Below are positions 1-6,040 of a stretch of DNA of 6,040 nucleotides, piece by piece. The stretch spans positions 1 to 6,040 of the forward strand of contig DUCA01000061.1 of NCBI GenBank assembly GCA_012960055.1, written 5' to 3'. Positions within the stretch are counted from its first letter, which is position 1; each line of letters starts with the position of its first letter. The stretch is from Cycloclasticus sp. (lineage in GTDB: Bacteria > Pseudomonadota > Gammaproteobacteria > Methylococcales > Cycloclasticaceae). The translations under genes were made by a program, and so were the position numbers. The notes beneath the pieces are model-generated. The model saw only the letters and a program-made list of their open reading frames with translations. It was not told the origin of the DNA and made no database searches.

Positions 1-1064
1 TGACCTGCTACTAGAGAGTTTCTTAGAACATGAATCGTCGATAACGGTTGCCGTAATTTCGGAAAACTCACTGCCAAACAAGCTTCTGCAAGCCCATACA
101 CGGTGAACATTGCTGTATTGGACCAACCGAATGGTTTCATTACCGCATTAAACTCTCGACATAAATCCGCCGAAATAGGTTCTGCTCCGTTAAAACATAA
201 ACGCACATTTGATAAATCTAAGCCTTCTTGATTTTCAGCTTTGAAGCGCTTTAAAACGTGCTTGTAACCAAAGTTAGGTGACGACAATATCGTCGCTTTT
301 TTCTCACTCGATTTCTCTAACCAAAGGCTTGGACGACGAACAAAGAGTTCCGTCGGCATCATATACTGATTAATGTTGACGAATAACGGCGTCAAGTGGA
401 AACCAATAATGCCTAAGTCATGAGTCAACGGCATCCAACTAAAAAAGCTATCCTTGCCATCAAACGCACTGCAGTCGATGATGCCAAATAAGTTCGTCAC
501 TAAGTTTTTATGCGTCAGAACAACACCCTTTGGGTCACCCGTTGAACCGGATGAGAACTGAATAAATGCGGTTTGTTCTGGCTTAATATCAGCGCACTGT
601 CCCAAGGTATTAAATTCTTCAATGCGATCAAGCATCACTGCTTTTCGTTGAATCTCTTCGTAAACTGACTCTTTACCTTGTTCCTCAGCGTACACCTTCA
701 AACGCTGCAGTGCCTTTCTGGAGGTCGCAATATACGGCGTTTGCAACTTTTCAAAGACATTGAAAACCTTTTGCCGATGCCCGTCACTGGTGCCAATAGC
801 CAACGGTACGGCCACAATACCACCGTACTGACAGGCCCAAAACGCGTCAATAAACTGTTCGTTATCCGCCAGATGGATAATCAGCTCATCACCTTCAGAA
901 GCACCTTTTTGTTGAATATGGTGCAATAAGCCCAACGCGCGTTGTTTTAAATCGGGGTAACTGACTTCACGCTCAGCGTCTTTGCCACTGATGTACGTGA
1001 TGCCTTTATCGGCATCTTGATTATTGTTCAGCGCTTCAACGAGCGTTTTAGGGAATTCATTCAT
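1..1064 (-). CDS. Fatty acyl-AMP ligase (FAAL-type AMP-binding enzyme), N-terminal part, cut by left window edge
   Basis: The minus strand is open from an ATG at 1062-1064 to the window edge, giving 354 residues with no stop. Family members are usually about 550-600 residues, so the C-terminal subdomain is missing. Visible motifs are the ATP/phosphate-binding loop SSGSTGDPKG (residues 171-180) followed by VVLTHKNL, then the MPLTHDLGIIG motif (211-221), NGAEPIS (292-298) and VYGLAEACL (322-330). The loop ending GDPKG, the THDLG motif and the segment after YGLAEA are typical of FAALs, which make acyl-adenylates and pass them to acyl carrier proteins rather than to CoA. An acyl-CoA synthetase is the main alternative, and the FAAL-specific insertion that would help decide lies at or beyond the edge. 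The gene follows the PPTase gene by 60 bp on the same strand, so co-transcription is likely, and the pairing fits carrier-protein chemistry. No Shine-Dalgarno sequence precedes the ATG. The start is chosen because it gives a normal N-terminus just ahead of the first conserved segment. Confidence 0.88.
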   Translation of the reverse strand, partial: MNEFPKTLVEALNNNQDADKGITYISGKDAEREVSYPDLKQRALGLLHHIQQKGASEGDELIIHLADNEQFIDAFWACQYGGIVAVPLAIGTSDGHRQKVFNVFEKLQTPYIATSRKALQRLKVYAEEQGKESVYEEIQRKAVMLDRIEEFNTLGQCADIKPEQTAFIQFSSGSTGDPKGVVLTHKNLVTNLFGIIDCSAFDGKDSFFSWMPLTHDLGIIGFHLTPLFVNINQYMMPTELFVRRPSLWLEKSSEKKATILSSPNFGYKHVLKRFKAENQEGLDLSNVRLCFNGAEPISADLCREFNAVMKPFGWSNTAMFTVYGLAEACLAVSFPKLRQPLSTIHVLRNSLVAG

Positions 1065-1124
1065 AGTTATAACGGCTATTTTTTATATTAAAAACAAACT
1101 AAGCAACGCACTATTCTAATGGCA

Positions 1125-1865
1125 TTACGCCATTTCTGGGAGATTATCAGAATCAAATTCAAAGATAAATGGCTCGCATATTTTAGCTCGTACCATCAAG
1201 GTTGCACTTAATGAGCCATCAAACTCTAACGGCACACATCGCCAATCAACTGCATCACCATATTGCTCAGGACATTGCCTTATTTCATACGGTGATTGAA
1301 GGTTAAAAGTACAGCGCCTGACCCCCATGCCCAAGCCTCTACCGGTTGCTTTTATAAACGCTTCTTTACACGTCCAGATATTAAAGAACGTTTGTTGTTT
1401 CTGTTCATTGCTAACGCTTAACCATTGATGCTTCTCATCCCTAGAGAAATTTCGCTGAACTAAGCCCTCAAGGTTGTCGAGTTCACGCCATTGCTCAACA
1501 TCCACTCCCAATTCACGACAGAGACTAACGGCGACTAAAGCGACGTCAGCTGAATGCGACACGTTAAACGATAAGGCAGAATTTATTATCGAGGGTTTGC
1601 CAAATTCAGCTTGCTGAAAGCGAATATCAATCGGCTTAAGGTTTAAATACAGCGACAATAATTCTCTGAGTTGAACTCGCATTGATAGGGCCCACGCTCT
1701 AAGTTCGGGGCTACGTAAGCGGTTCACCTTTTCGACTTCTTCTTCGCTTAACATGCTGACACTCAATCCATGCAAACTACCTGATAGCTTTAATTGCCAT
1801 ACATGCACGTCCTCACCGTCTAGACGAGGTATTTGAACGCATGTTTTCGCAGTAAAACTCGGCAT
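1125..1865 (-). CDS. Sfp-type 4'-phosphopantetheinyl transferase (holo-ACP synthase family)
   Basis: This 246-residue cytosolic enzyme should transfer the phosphopantetheine arm of CoA to a conserved serine of acyl, peptidyl or aryl carrier proteins. The signature is complete: GKPSI (89-93), FNVSHS (100-105, with the CoA-contacting His104), GVDVE (120-124, metal-binding Asp122 and Glu124), FSRDE (140-144) and WTCKEAFIKATGRGL (164-178, with Lys167 and Glu168). The WxxKEA form and the length, close to the roughly 220-250 residues of Sfp and its relatives, place it in the broad-specificity Sfp group and not the short AcpS group. The ATG at 1863-1865 is the only sensible start, although no Shine-Dalgarno sequence precedes it. 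The FAAL gene follows on the same strand, so its likely clients are carrier proteins of the same pathway, encoded beyond the left edge. A role in siderophore synthesis (EntD-like) is possible, but nothing else in the window supports it. Confidence 0.93.
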   Translation of the reverse strand: MPSFTAKTCVQIPRLDGEDVHVWQLKLSGSLHGLSVSMLSEEEVEKVNRLRSPELRAWALSMRVQLRELLSLYLNLKPIDIRFQQAEFGKPSIINSALSFNVSHSADVALVAVSLCRELGVDVEQWRELDNLEGLVQRNFSRDEKHQWLSVSNEQKQQTFFNIWTCKEAFIKATGRGLGMGVRRCTFNLQSPYEIRQCPEQYGDAVDWRCVPLEFDGSLSATLMVRAKICEPFIFEFDSDNLPEMA

Positions 1866-1875
1866 AATGAACTAC

Positions 1876-1881
1876 TATAAT
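1876..1881 (+). promoter_or_regulatory. Candidate -10 box (TATAAT) for the acyltransferase-hydrolase gene
   Basis: An exact sigma-70 -10 consensus hexamer lies 32 bases ahead of the ATG at 1914, inside the 48-bp divergent gap. Transcription would begin around 1888 and give a short leader of about 25 bases. No good -35 hexamer is seen at 16-18 bp spacing (the sequence there reads about TAAAAC), and the region is AT-rich, so the match could be chance. The position in a very short divergent spacer is the main support. Confidence 0.35.
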
Positions 1882-1900
1882 TTAGATGAATAAAGTCTAA
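1882..1900. promoter_or_regulatory. Small inverted repeat TTAGA-N9-TCTAA in the divergent gap, possible operator
   Basis: Five-base arms TTAGA (1882-1886) and TCTAA (1896-1900) are separated by nine bases, and the flanking AT-rich bases extend the symmetry imperfectly to about 1879-1902. The site sits between the candidate -10 box and the ATG of the plus-strand gene and upstream of the minus-strand PPTase gene, so a bound protein could affect both. The arms are short and AT-rich, so chance is a real alternative. No known regulator is recognised. Confidence 0.22.
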
Positions 1901-1913
1901 TTAAAACACGAAC

Positions 1914-4211
1914 ATGAGTAACGACTCAAAAGATAAAAATGATTCAAAGCAGCATCAGATAAACCCCACTACCTACCGGTGGACTTATCATGCGATGAAA
2001 ACATTATTCAAAGCCTTTAACTTAACGATACGAACCACTGGAAATAAAGACGCTTGGCAACAGGGCGACATTTTTTTATTCAATCACTTCGCGCGTTTTG
2101 AGTCCTTTATTCCTCAATACTTAATTTATGAGAATACAGGGCATTACTCTCGTTCAATTGCATCTAAAGAGCTCTTTACCGATAATATATTCGGGCGCTA
2201 CCTGACCGAATTAGGCGGCATACCCAACAATGCTGACGCATTGATGTACCACGTCTCCAAAGATATTTTACAACAACAAAAGCTCGTTGCCTTCCCTGAA
2301 GGTGGCATCGTCAAAGACAGAAGAGTACTAGACAACAAAGGCCGTTACAGAATCTATTCACGCTCGCATAACGAACGTAGAAAGTTGCATACCGGCCCCG
2401 CTGTTATCGCTTTAGCGATTGCCATTTTTAAACAAGCCGTTCGGGAAATAAACCATAATAAAGGCGATCAATTACTATCAAAATGGGCAAGTGAACTGGG
2501 GTTTGCTGACAAGCAGAAGCTATTAAACGCCTGCGAAAAGCCCACCATTATTACCCCCTGCAACATTACTTTTTACCCCTTACGCATTGGAGAAAACGCA
2601 CTTAAAAGCAGCATTCAGTTTTTTGTTGATAATTTACATACACGGATTTCTGAAGAGCTATTAATCGAAGGAAACCTTTTATTAAAAGATACCGACATGG
2701 ATATCTACTTAGGTGAGCCCATTATTGCCGAAGATTACTGGACTAAAGTTGAATCCACGATAACCACCGCATTTGTTAAAAATTCTGAATTGGCGCTTAG
2801 CGATATATTTTATAAAGTCCAGAACGACGATTCGTGGAATAGCTTTTTATTTAGGCTCAGTTACCAGCGCAATACCAAAAAAATTCGCGACGATTACATG
2901 CACGCCATATATGACAATACAACCATCAATATTGCTCATGTTGCCGCCACACTGATTTTGCACTTTGTAGATGCTGGAAAAACGCATATCAACAAAAAAA
3001 AACTACATCGTTTAATCTATTGCTCGATTAAAACTCTGCAAAACAATCAGTCTTTAAACTTTCATCGGACACTTAAAAACCCATCCATATATCGCAATTT
3101 ATTAACGACCAAGAGTGAGGCCTTTAATCAATTTCTAAGGGGAGCTTACAAAGCAAATTTACTGTTATCTTCAGGTGTTTATTATAATTTCACGGATAAC
3201 ATTACATCTAAAACCGACTTTGATTCCATCCGTTACAAAAACCCGATGGCTGTGTACGCAAACGAAGTTTCTTCCATTCAAGGATTTAAAAAAGCTATCA
3301 ACAACAGCCTTGCTTTTAAGTCTAATAAAAAACTCATCGAGTTTGGACAAATGCTGTTTGACGATGAAGTGCGTGAATACCATTGGGATCTTGCTAAATT
3401 TAAAGCAAACAAGTATCAAGAAATAAACCAGCAACAAGCCATTTCTGACCAATCCGCGCGGCCCTATTTACTCCTACCTAAAAAACATAATAATGAATGC
3501 GTTGTTCTTATTCATGGATTACTGTCTTCACCCGCTGAACTTAGAACACTGGGCGAAAAATTTTATCAGCTAGGTTATATCGTTATCGGTTGTCGCCTTA
3601 AAGGTCATGGAACATCGCCTTGGGATTTACATGAACGCACATGGCAGGATTGGCAACAATCGGTACGCCAAAGCATAGAAATTGCACATTGTTACAGCCA
3701 TACCGTGCATTTAATTGGCTTCTCTAGTGGCAGCTTACTGGCATTGATGACGGCCGCAAATAGAAACTTTCATATCGCCTCGGTCACCGCCTGCTCGACA
3801 CCCGTTAATTTCATAGACCCGCAGATCCAACTCGTTAAGGTCACTGCTTTAACAAACAAAATCATTAAAAAATTAAGTGGCTCTGAGGGCATTATGCCCT
3901 TTAAAGATAACGCACCTGAACACCCCCACATCAACTACCACCACACGCCCATAGCCGCCATTAATCAACTGTTAACGCTTATAAAGAAAACAACCGTACG
4001 ATTGAAGAAATTACGCAGCCCTGTGTTGTTAATTCAAGGTGATAACGACCCCGTGGTTGCCCCATCAAGCATGGCTGAATTATCCAAGCATATTCCCCAT
4101 GAATTATTAAGTCATCACTGGGTGAGCTCAAATCGACACGGCATCCTGTATGAAAATACGGAGAATTGCCAACAAAAGGTCATTGACTTTATCTTAGAAC
4201 AAAGCAAATAG
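1914..4211 (+). CDS. Fusion protein: PlsC-like acyltransferase, helical middle region, C-terminal alpha/beta hydrolase
   Basis: The 765-residue protein has three parts. Residues about 25-290 resemble 1-acylglycerol-phosphate acyltransferases (PlsC/LPLAT superfamily): NHFARFE (57-63) matches the catalytic NHxxxxD/E motif with Glu in place of the usual Asp, and FPEGG (127-131) is the acceptor-binding motif. Residues about 295-505 are mostly helical and unassigned; TINIAHVAA (337-345) and NPMAVYANEV (443-452) faintly recall the region after the acyltransferase domain in PlsB/DHAPAT-type enzymes. Residues about 515-765 form an alpha/beta hydrolase: IHGLL (533-537, oxyanion region), GFSSG (602-606, nucleophile Ser604), GDNDPVV (709-715, probable acid Asp712) and NRHGI (740-744, His742). 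No signal peptide or clear transmembrane helix is seen, so a cytosolic or peripheral membrane location is inferred. The hydrophilic N-terminus (1-20) and lack of a Shine-Dalgarno sequence leave the start slightly uncertain; Met28 is an alternative. It is divergent from the PPTase-FAAL pair, suggesting acyl transfer to a lipid-like acceptor. Substrates are unknown. Confidence 0.85.
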   Translation: MSNDSKDKNDSKQHQINPTTYRWTYHAMKTLFKAFNLTIRTTGNKDAWQQGDIFLFNHFARFESFIPQYLIYENTGHYSRSIASKELFTDNIFGRYLTELGGIPNNADALMYHVSKDILQQQKLVAFPEGGIVKDRRVLDNKGRYRIYSRSHNERRKLHTGPAVIALAIAIFKQAVREINHNKGDQLLSKWASELGFADKQKLLNACEKPTIITPCNITFYPLRIGENALKSSIQFFVDNLHTRISEELLIEGNLLLKDTDMDIYLGEPIIAEDYWTKVESTITTAFVKNSELALSDIFYKVQNDDSWNSFLFRLSYQRNTKKIRDDYMHAIYDNTTINIAHVAATLILHFVDAGKTHINKKKLHRLIYCSIKTLQNNQSLNFHRTLKNPSIYRNLLTTKSEAFNQFLRGAYKANLLLSSGVYYNFTDNITSKTDFDSIRYKNPMAVYANEVSSIQGFKKAINNSLAFKSNKKLIEFGQMLFDDEVREYHWDLAKFKANKYQEINQQQAISDQSARPYLLLPKKHNNECVVLIHGLLSSPAELRTLGEKFYQLGYIVIGCRLKGHGTSPWDLHERTWQDWQQSVRQSIEIAHCYSHTVHLIGFSSGSLLALMTAANRNFHIASVTACSTPVNFIDPQIQLVKVTALTNKIIKKLSGSEGIMPFKDNAPEHPHINYHHTPIAAINQLLTLIKKTTVRLKKLRSPVLLIQGDNDPVVAPSSMAELSKHIPHELLSHHWVSSNRHGILYENTENCQQKVIDFILEQSK

Positions 4212-4246
4212 CGTAAAATAAGCATTTTTAAACCTTAACTCTTGCA

Positions 4247-5533
4247 ATGCGCGTTCACCTTAAAACCTTAGGCTGCCGATTAAACGAAGCCGAGATTGAA
4301 ACATGGGCCAATGATTTCAGTTCACGCGGACACACCCTTGTAGACGAAGATGCATCGCCCGATATTCTCGTGCTTAACACCTGTGCGGTTACTCAAGGTG
4401 CGGTACGAAAATCTCGACAGCTTGTTCGTAAAACGCATAAAAAAAACCCCAAGGCAAAACTCGTGGTTAGCGGCTGTTATGCTACCTTAAATGAACAAGA
4501 AACCGTGTCACTCGACGGCGTGGATTTACTCATCAACAATCAGCAAAAAGAGCAACTCGTTGAGTTAACGCTAGAGAACCTTAGCGAAGAAACCATGCCC
4601 AGCATAGCGACAGAACCCAGTGAAGTGGCGTTGTTTTCTAGGGGCCGACAACGTGCCTTTATCAAAGTACAAGACGGCTGCCGCTACCGTTGCAGTTTTT
4701 GCATTGTCACTATTGCAAGGGGTGATGAAAAAAGTCGTGCTATCGACGAGATTGTTGCGGAAATAAACACCATTCATCAACAAGGCATTTCTGAAATCGT
4801 CATTACCGGTGTACACCTTGGTGGTTACGGCAGTGATATTGACAGCAATTTATTCACCCTTGTTGAATCCATTATCGAACAAACCAACATTCCACGTATA
4901 CGCATGGGCTCGCTTGAGCCATGGGATCTACCCGCCGGGTTTTTAGAGCTCTTCAACAACCCAAGGCTTATGCCCCATATGCATTTACCAATGCAAAGTG
5001 GCTCCGATTCAGTGTTAAGGCGAATGTCCCGCCGTTGTAAAACAGATGAATTTCGTGCGCTGGTAGCAGAAGCTAGAAGACGGATTCCAAACATCAACAT
5101 TACCTCCGACATTATCGTTGGCTTTCCCGGCGAAACCGATGAAGAATGGCAACAGACTCTCGATTTTGTTGAAGAGATGCAATTCGGCGATTTGCATATT
5201 TTCACCTATTCCACACGCGATGGAACAAAAGCAGCCTCCATGCCCAATCAGGTTAAAAAGGATATAAAGAAACAACGCAGCAAAACGTTACATCAATTAG
5301 CAGAATCTATAAAAGCATCACACATGGATGCTTTACTTGGTTCAACCTTAGACATATTATGGGAAGACGGCCAACAAAAAAATGATAACGGCTCCACCAC
5401 CGTCTTTGGTTATACGCCGAATTACTTACGCGTTAAAACAACCACGACTGAGCCTGAAAAACTGAGCAACCATATCGTCGACTGCGAACTGAGCAGCATC
5501 GACAATAATGTGTTTAATGGCCGTTTAGTCTAA
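4247..5533 (+). CDS. mtaB: tRNA N6-threonylcarbamoyladenosine(37) methylthiotransferase, MtaB type
   Basis: This 428-residue radical-SAM enzyme should add a methylthio group to C2 of t6A at position 37 of ANN-decoding tRNAs, giving ms2t6A. The N-terminal UPF0004 domain (about 1-100) opens with LKTLGCRLNEAE and carries the three auxiliary-cluster cysteines Cys10, Cys46 (NTCAVT) and Cys77 (SGCYA). The radical-SAM core has the CxxxCxxC set Cys145, Cys149 and Cys152 (DGCRYRCSFC), followed by SLEPWDL (222-228), HLPMQSGSD (246-254) and SDIIVGFPGETDEE (287-300). The last 65 or so residues fit a divergent TRAM RNA-binding domain. The LGCRLN opening and the short N-terminus separate MtaB from MiaB and RimO. 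The ATG is well fixed because the conserved MxVHLKTLGC start follows directly, although no Shine-Dalgarno sequence is visible. It lies 35 bp behind the acyltransferase-hydrolase gene with no obvious terminator, so read-through transcription is likely. Its stop overlaps the convergent cysZ-like gene by 9 bp. Confidence 0.95.
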   Translation: MRVHLKTLGCRLNEAEIETWANDFSSRGHTLVDEDASPDILVLNTCAVTQGAVRKSRQLVRKTHKKNPKAKLVVSGCYATLNEQETVSLDGVDLLINNQQKEQLVELTLENLSEETMPSIATEPSEVALFSRGRQRAFIKVQDGCRYRCSFCIVTIARGDEKSRAIDEIVAEINTIHQQGISEIVITGVHLGGYGSDIDSNLFTLVESIIEQTNIPRIRMGSLEPWDLPAGFLELFNNPRLMPHMHLPMQSGSDSVLRRMSRRCKTDEFRALVAEARRRIPNINITSDIIVGFPGETDEEWQQTLDFVEEMQFGDLHIFTYSTRDGTKAASMPNQVKKDIKKQRSKTLHQLAESIKASHMDALLGSTLDILWEDGQQKNDNGSTTVFGYTPNYLRVKTTTTEPEKLSNHIVDCELSSIDNNVFNGRLV

Positions 5534-6040
5534 CTCGCCTCTATCAAACAACATCTTTGTCGCGCCAGCAACCGCCATCGCGGGTACAAAGAAGTTGACC
5601 ACGGGAATACTGGTCATTAATAAATTCATACTGCCAAACGTCATCGTGCTGAGGCGAGATGTTTGCAAAATTCGCTTCTGTTCATTGAATAAAACCTGAT
5701 GGTTTTCGAAGGTATACCCGGTGTATTCAAAGGTTAAGAACCACGCGCTGAATATCAACCAAAGTGGCAAACTAATCACATTAATGCCCGGCACGATGGA
5801 CAGCAAAAGCAACGGAACCGCTCTGAGCAAATAATAAAGCAGCTTTCTTAGTTCAGAACCCAGTAACTTAGGCGCTTGTTGCAAAAAAGAGCCGGTGTTC
5901 ACCTCATTCAGCGGCGCGCCCCTTAGATGCGCTTCGACACACTTAGCCAATTGCCCATAAAAAGGCGCAGAAATAATGTTCGCTAACAGTGTAAATCCGT
6001 AATAGAAAATCGCTAAAACAATCACCGTAAAGATTGGCAA
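5525..6040 (-). CDS. cysZ: CysZ-family sulfate transporter, C-terminal part, cut by right window edge
   Basis: The minus-strand frame is open from the right edge to a TAA at 5525-5527 and gives 171 residues. E. coli CysZ has 253, so about 75-80 N-terminal residues lie beyond the edge, and the leucine codon TTG at the edge is internal, not a start. CysZ is an inner-membrane protein that brings sulfate in for cysteine synthesis. Matching segments in order are ANIISAPFYGQLA (20-32), the long amphipathic stretch with YYLLRAVPLLLLSIVPG (68-84), LIFSAWFLTFEYTGYTFENH (94-113) and the terminal IPVVNFFVPAMAVAGATKM (145-163), which corresponds to the conserved CysZ end. At least three strongly hydrophobic segments are visible. 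The gene converges on mtaB and overlaps its stop codon, with no room for a shared terminator between them. No sulfur-assimilation neighbours are visible. Confidence 0.9.
   Translation of the reverse strand: MPIFTVIVLAIFYYGFTLLANIISAPFYGQLAKCVEAHLRGAPLNEVNTGSFLQQAPKLLGSELRKLLYYLLRAVPLLLLSIVPGINVISLPLWLIFSAWFLTFEYTGYTFENHQVLFNEQKRILQTSRLSTMTFGSMNLLMTSIPVVNFFVPAMAVAGATKMLFDRGELD

Noticed and set aside
678..929. 83-codon open frame on the plus strand
   Set aside because: It lies entirely antisense to the conserved FAAL coding sequence and its translation resembles no known protein.
1118..1134. Hairpin AATGGC-ATTAC-GCCATT overlapping the PPTase stop codon, considered as a terminator
   Set aside because: The stem is only 6 bp and no T run follows on the minus strand, so it does not look like an intrinsic terminator; the downstream FAAL gene is probably co-transcribed.
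2773..2955. 60-codon open frame in a different plus-strand frame, considered as a remnant or frameshift product
   Set aside because: The main frame is uninterrupted through this interval and the translated peptide has no recognisable features.
3171..3452. Two overlapping short open frames on opposite strands (3171-3452 minus, 3175-3426 plus)
   Set aside because: Both fall inside the long fusion gene in other frames and have no protein-like features or start signals; they are shadows.
4571..5275. Three minus-strand open frames of 81-126 codons opposite mtaB
   Set aside because: They mirror highly conserved mtaB coding sequence, show no domain character and are explained as antisense shadows.
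5555..5591. Inverted repeat CTTTGTCGCG / CGCG-ggt-ACAAAG just past the mtaB stop, considered as a terminator
   Set aside because: The arms pair only with a 3-base bulge, no T run follows on the plus strand, and the sequence encodes the conserved C-terminal end of the CysZ-like protein.
5525..6040. TTG at the right edge as a real start of a 171-residue protein
   Set aside because: Alignment by memory to CysZ shows about 75 residues missing at the N-terminus, so the frame continues beyond the edge.

Overview
The window looks like chromosome of a Gram-negative, probably marine-type gammaproteobacterium. This rests on the CysZ-type membrane protein, the moderately AT-rich genes, and the general look of the FAAL, PPTase and acyltransferase proteins. 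It is an inference from protein character, not a taxonomic match. Five coding regions fill almost the whole window, two of them cut by its edges. No RNA genes, insertion sequences, CRISPR arrays, tRNAs or attachment sites were seen, and no stretch over 300 bases lacks a gene.

Left part (1-1865, minus strand): an Sfp-type 4'-phosphopantetheinyl transferase is followed, 60 bp downstream on the same strand, by the N-terminal 354 residues of an AMP-forming ligase of the fatty acyl-AMP ligase (FAAL) type, which runs off the left edge. A PPTase arms carrier proteins and a FAAL loads acyl groups onto them. Together they suggest a carrier-protein-based lipid, polyketide or lipopeptide pathway whose carrier protein or megasynthase lies outside the window.

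Middle part (1914-4211, plus strand): 48 bp away and divergent is a 765-residue protein with an N-terminal PlsC-like acyltransferase domain, a long predominantly helical middle region without a clear assignment, and a C-terminal alpha/beta hydrolase with a complete-looking Ser-Asp-His triad. It is the most unusual gene here. One working idea is that FAAL and PPTase make an acyl-carrier thioester, the PlsC domain transfers the acyl group to an acceptor, and the hydrolase domain releases or edits it. This is inference from adjacency and domain content.

Right part (4247-6040): a radical-SAM methylthiotransferase of the MtaB type (tRNA ms2t6A37 formation) follows 35 bp behind the fusion gene on the same strand. 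It meets, tail to tail and with a 9-bp overlap, the C-terminal two thirds of a CysZ-family sulfate transporter reading in from the right edge. These two look like ordinary housekeeping genes and probably mark the border of the accessory lipid-related segment. None of the four visible start codons has a recognisable Shine-Dalgarno sequence.
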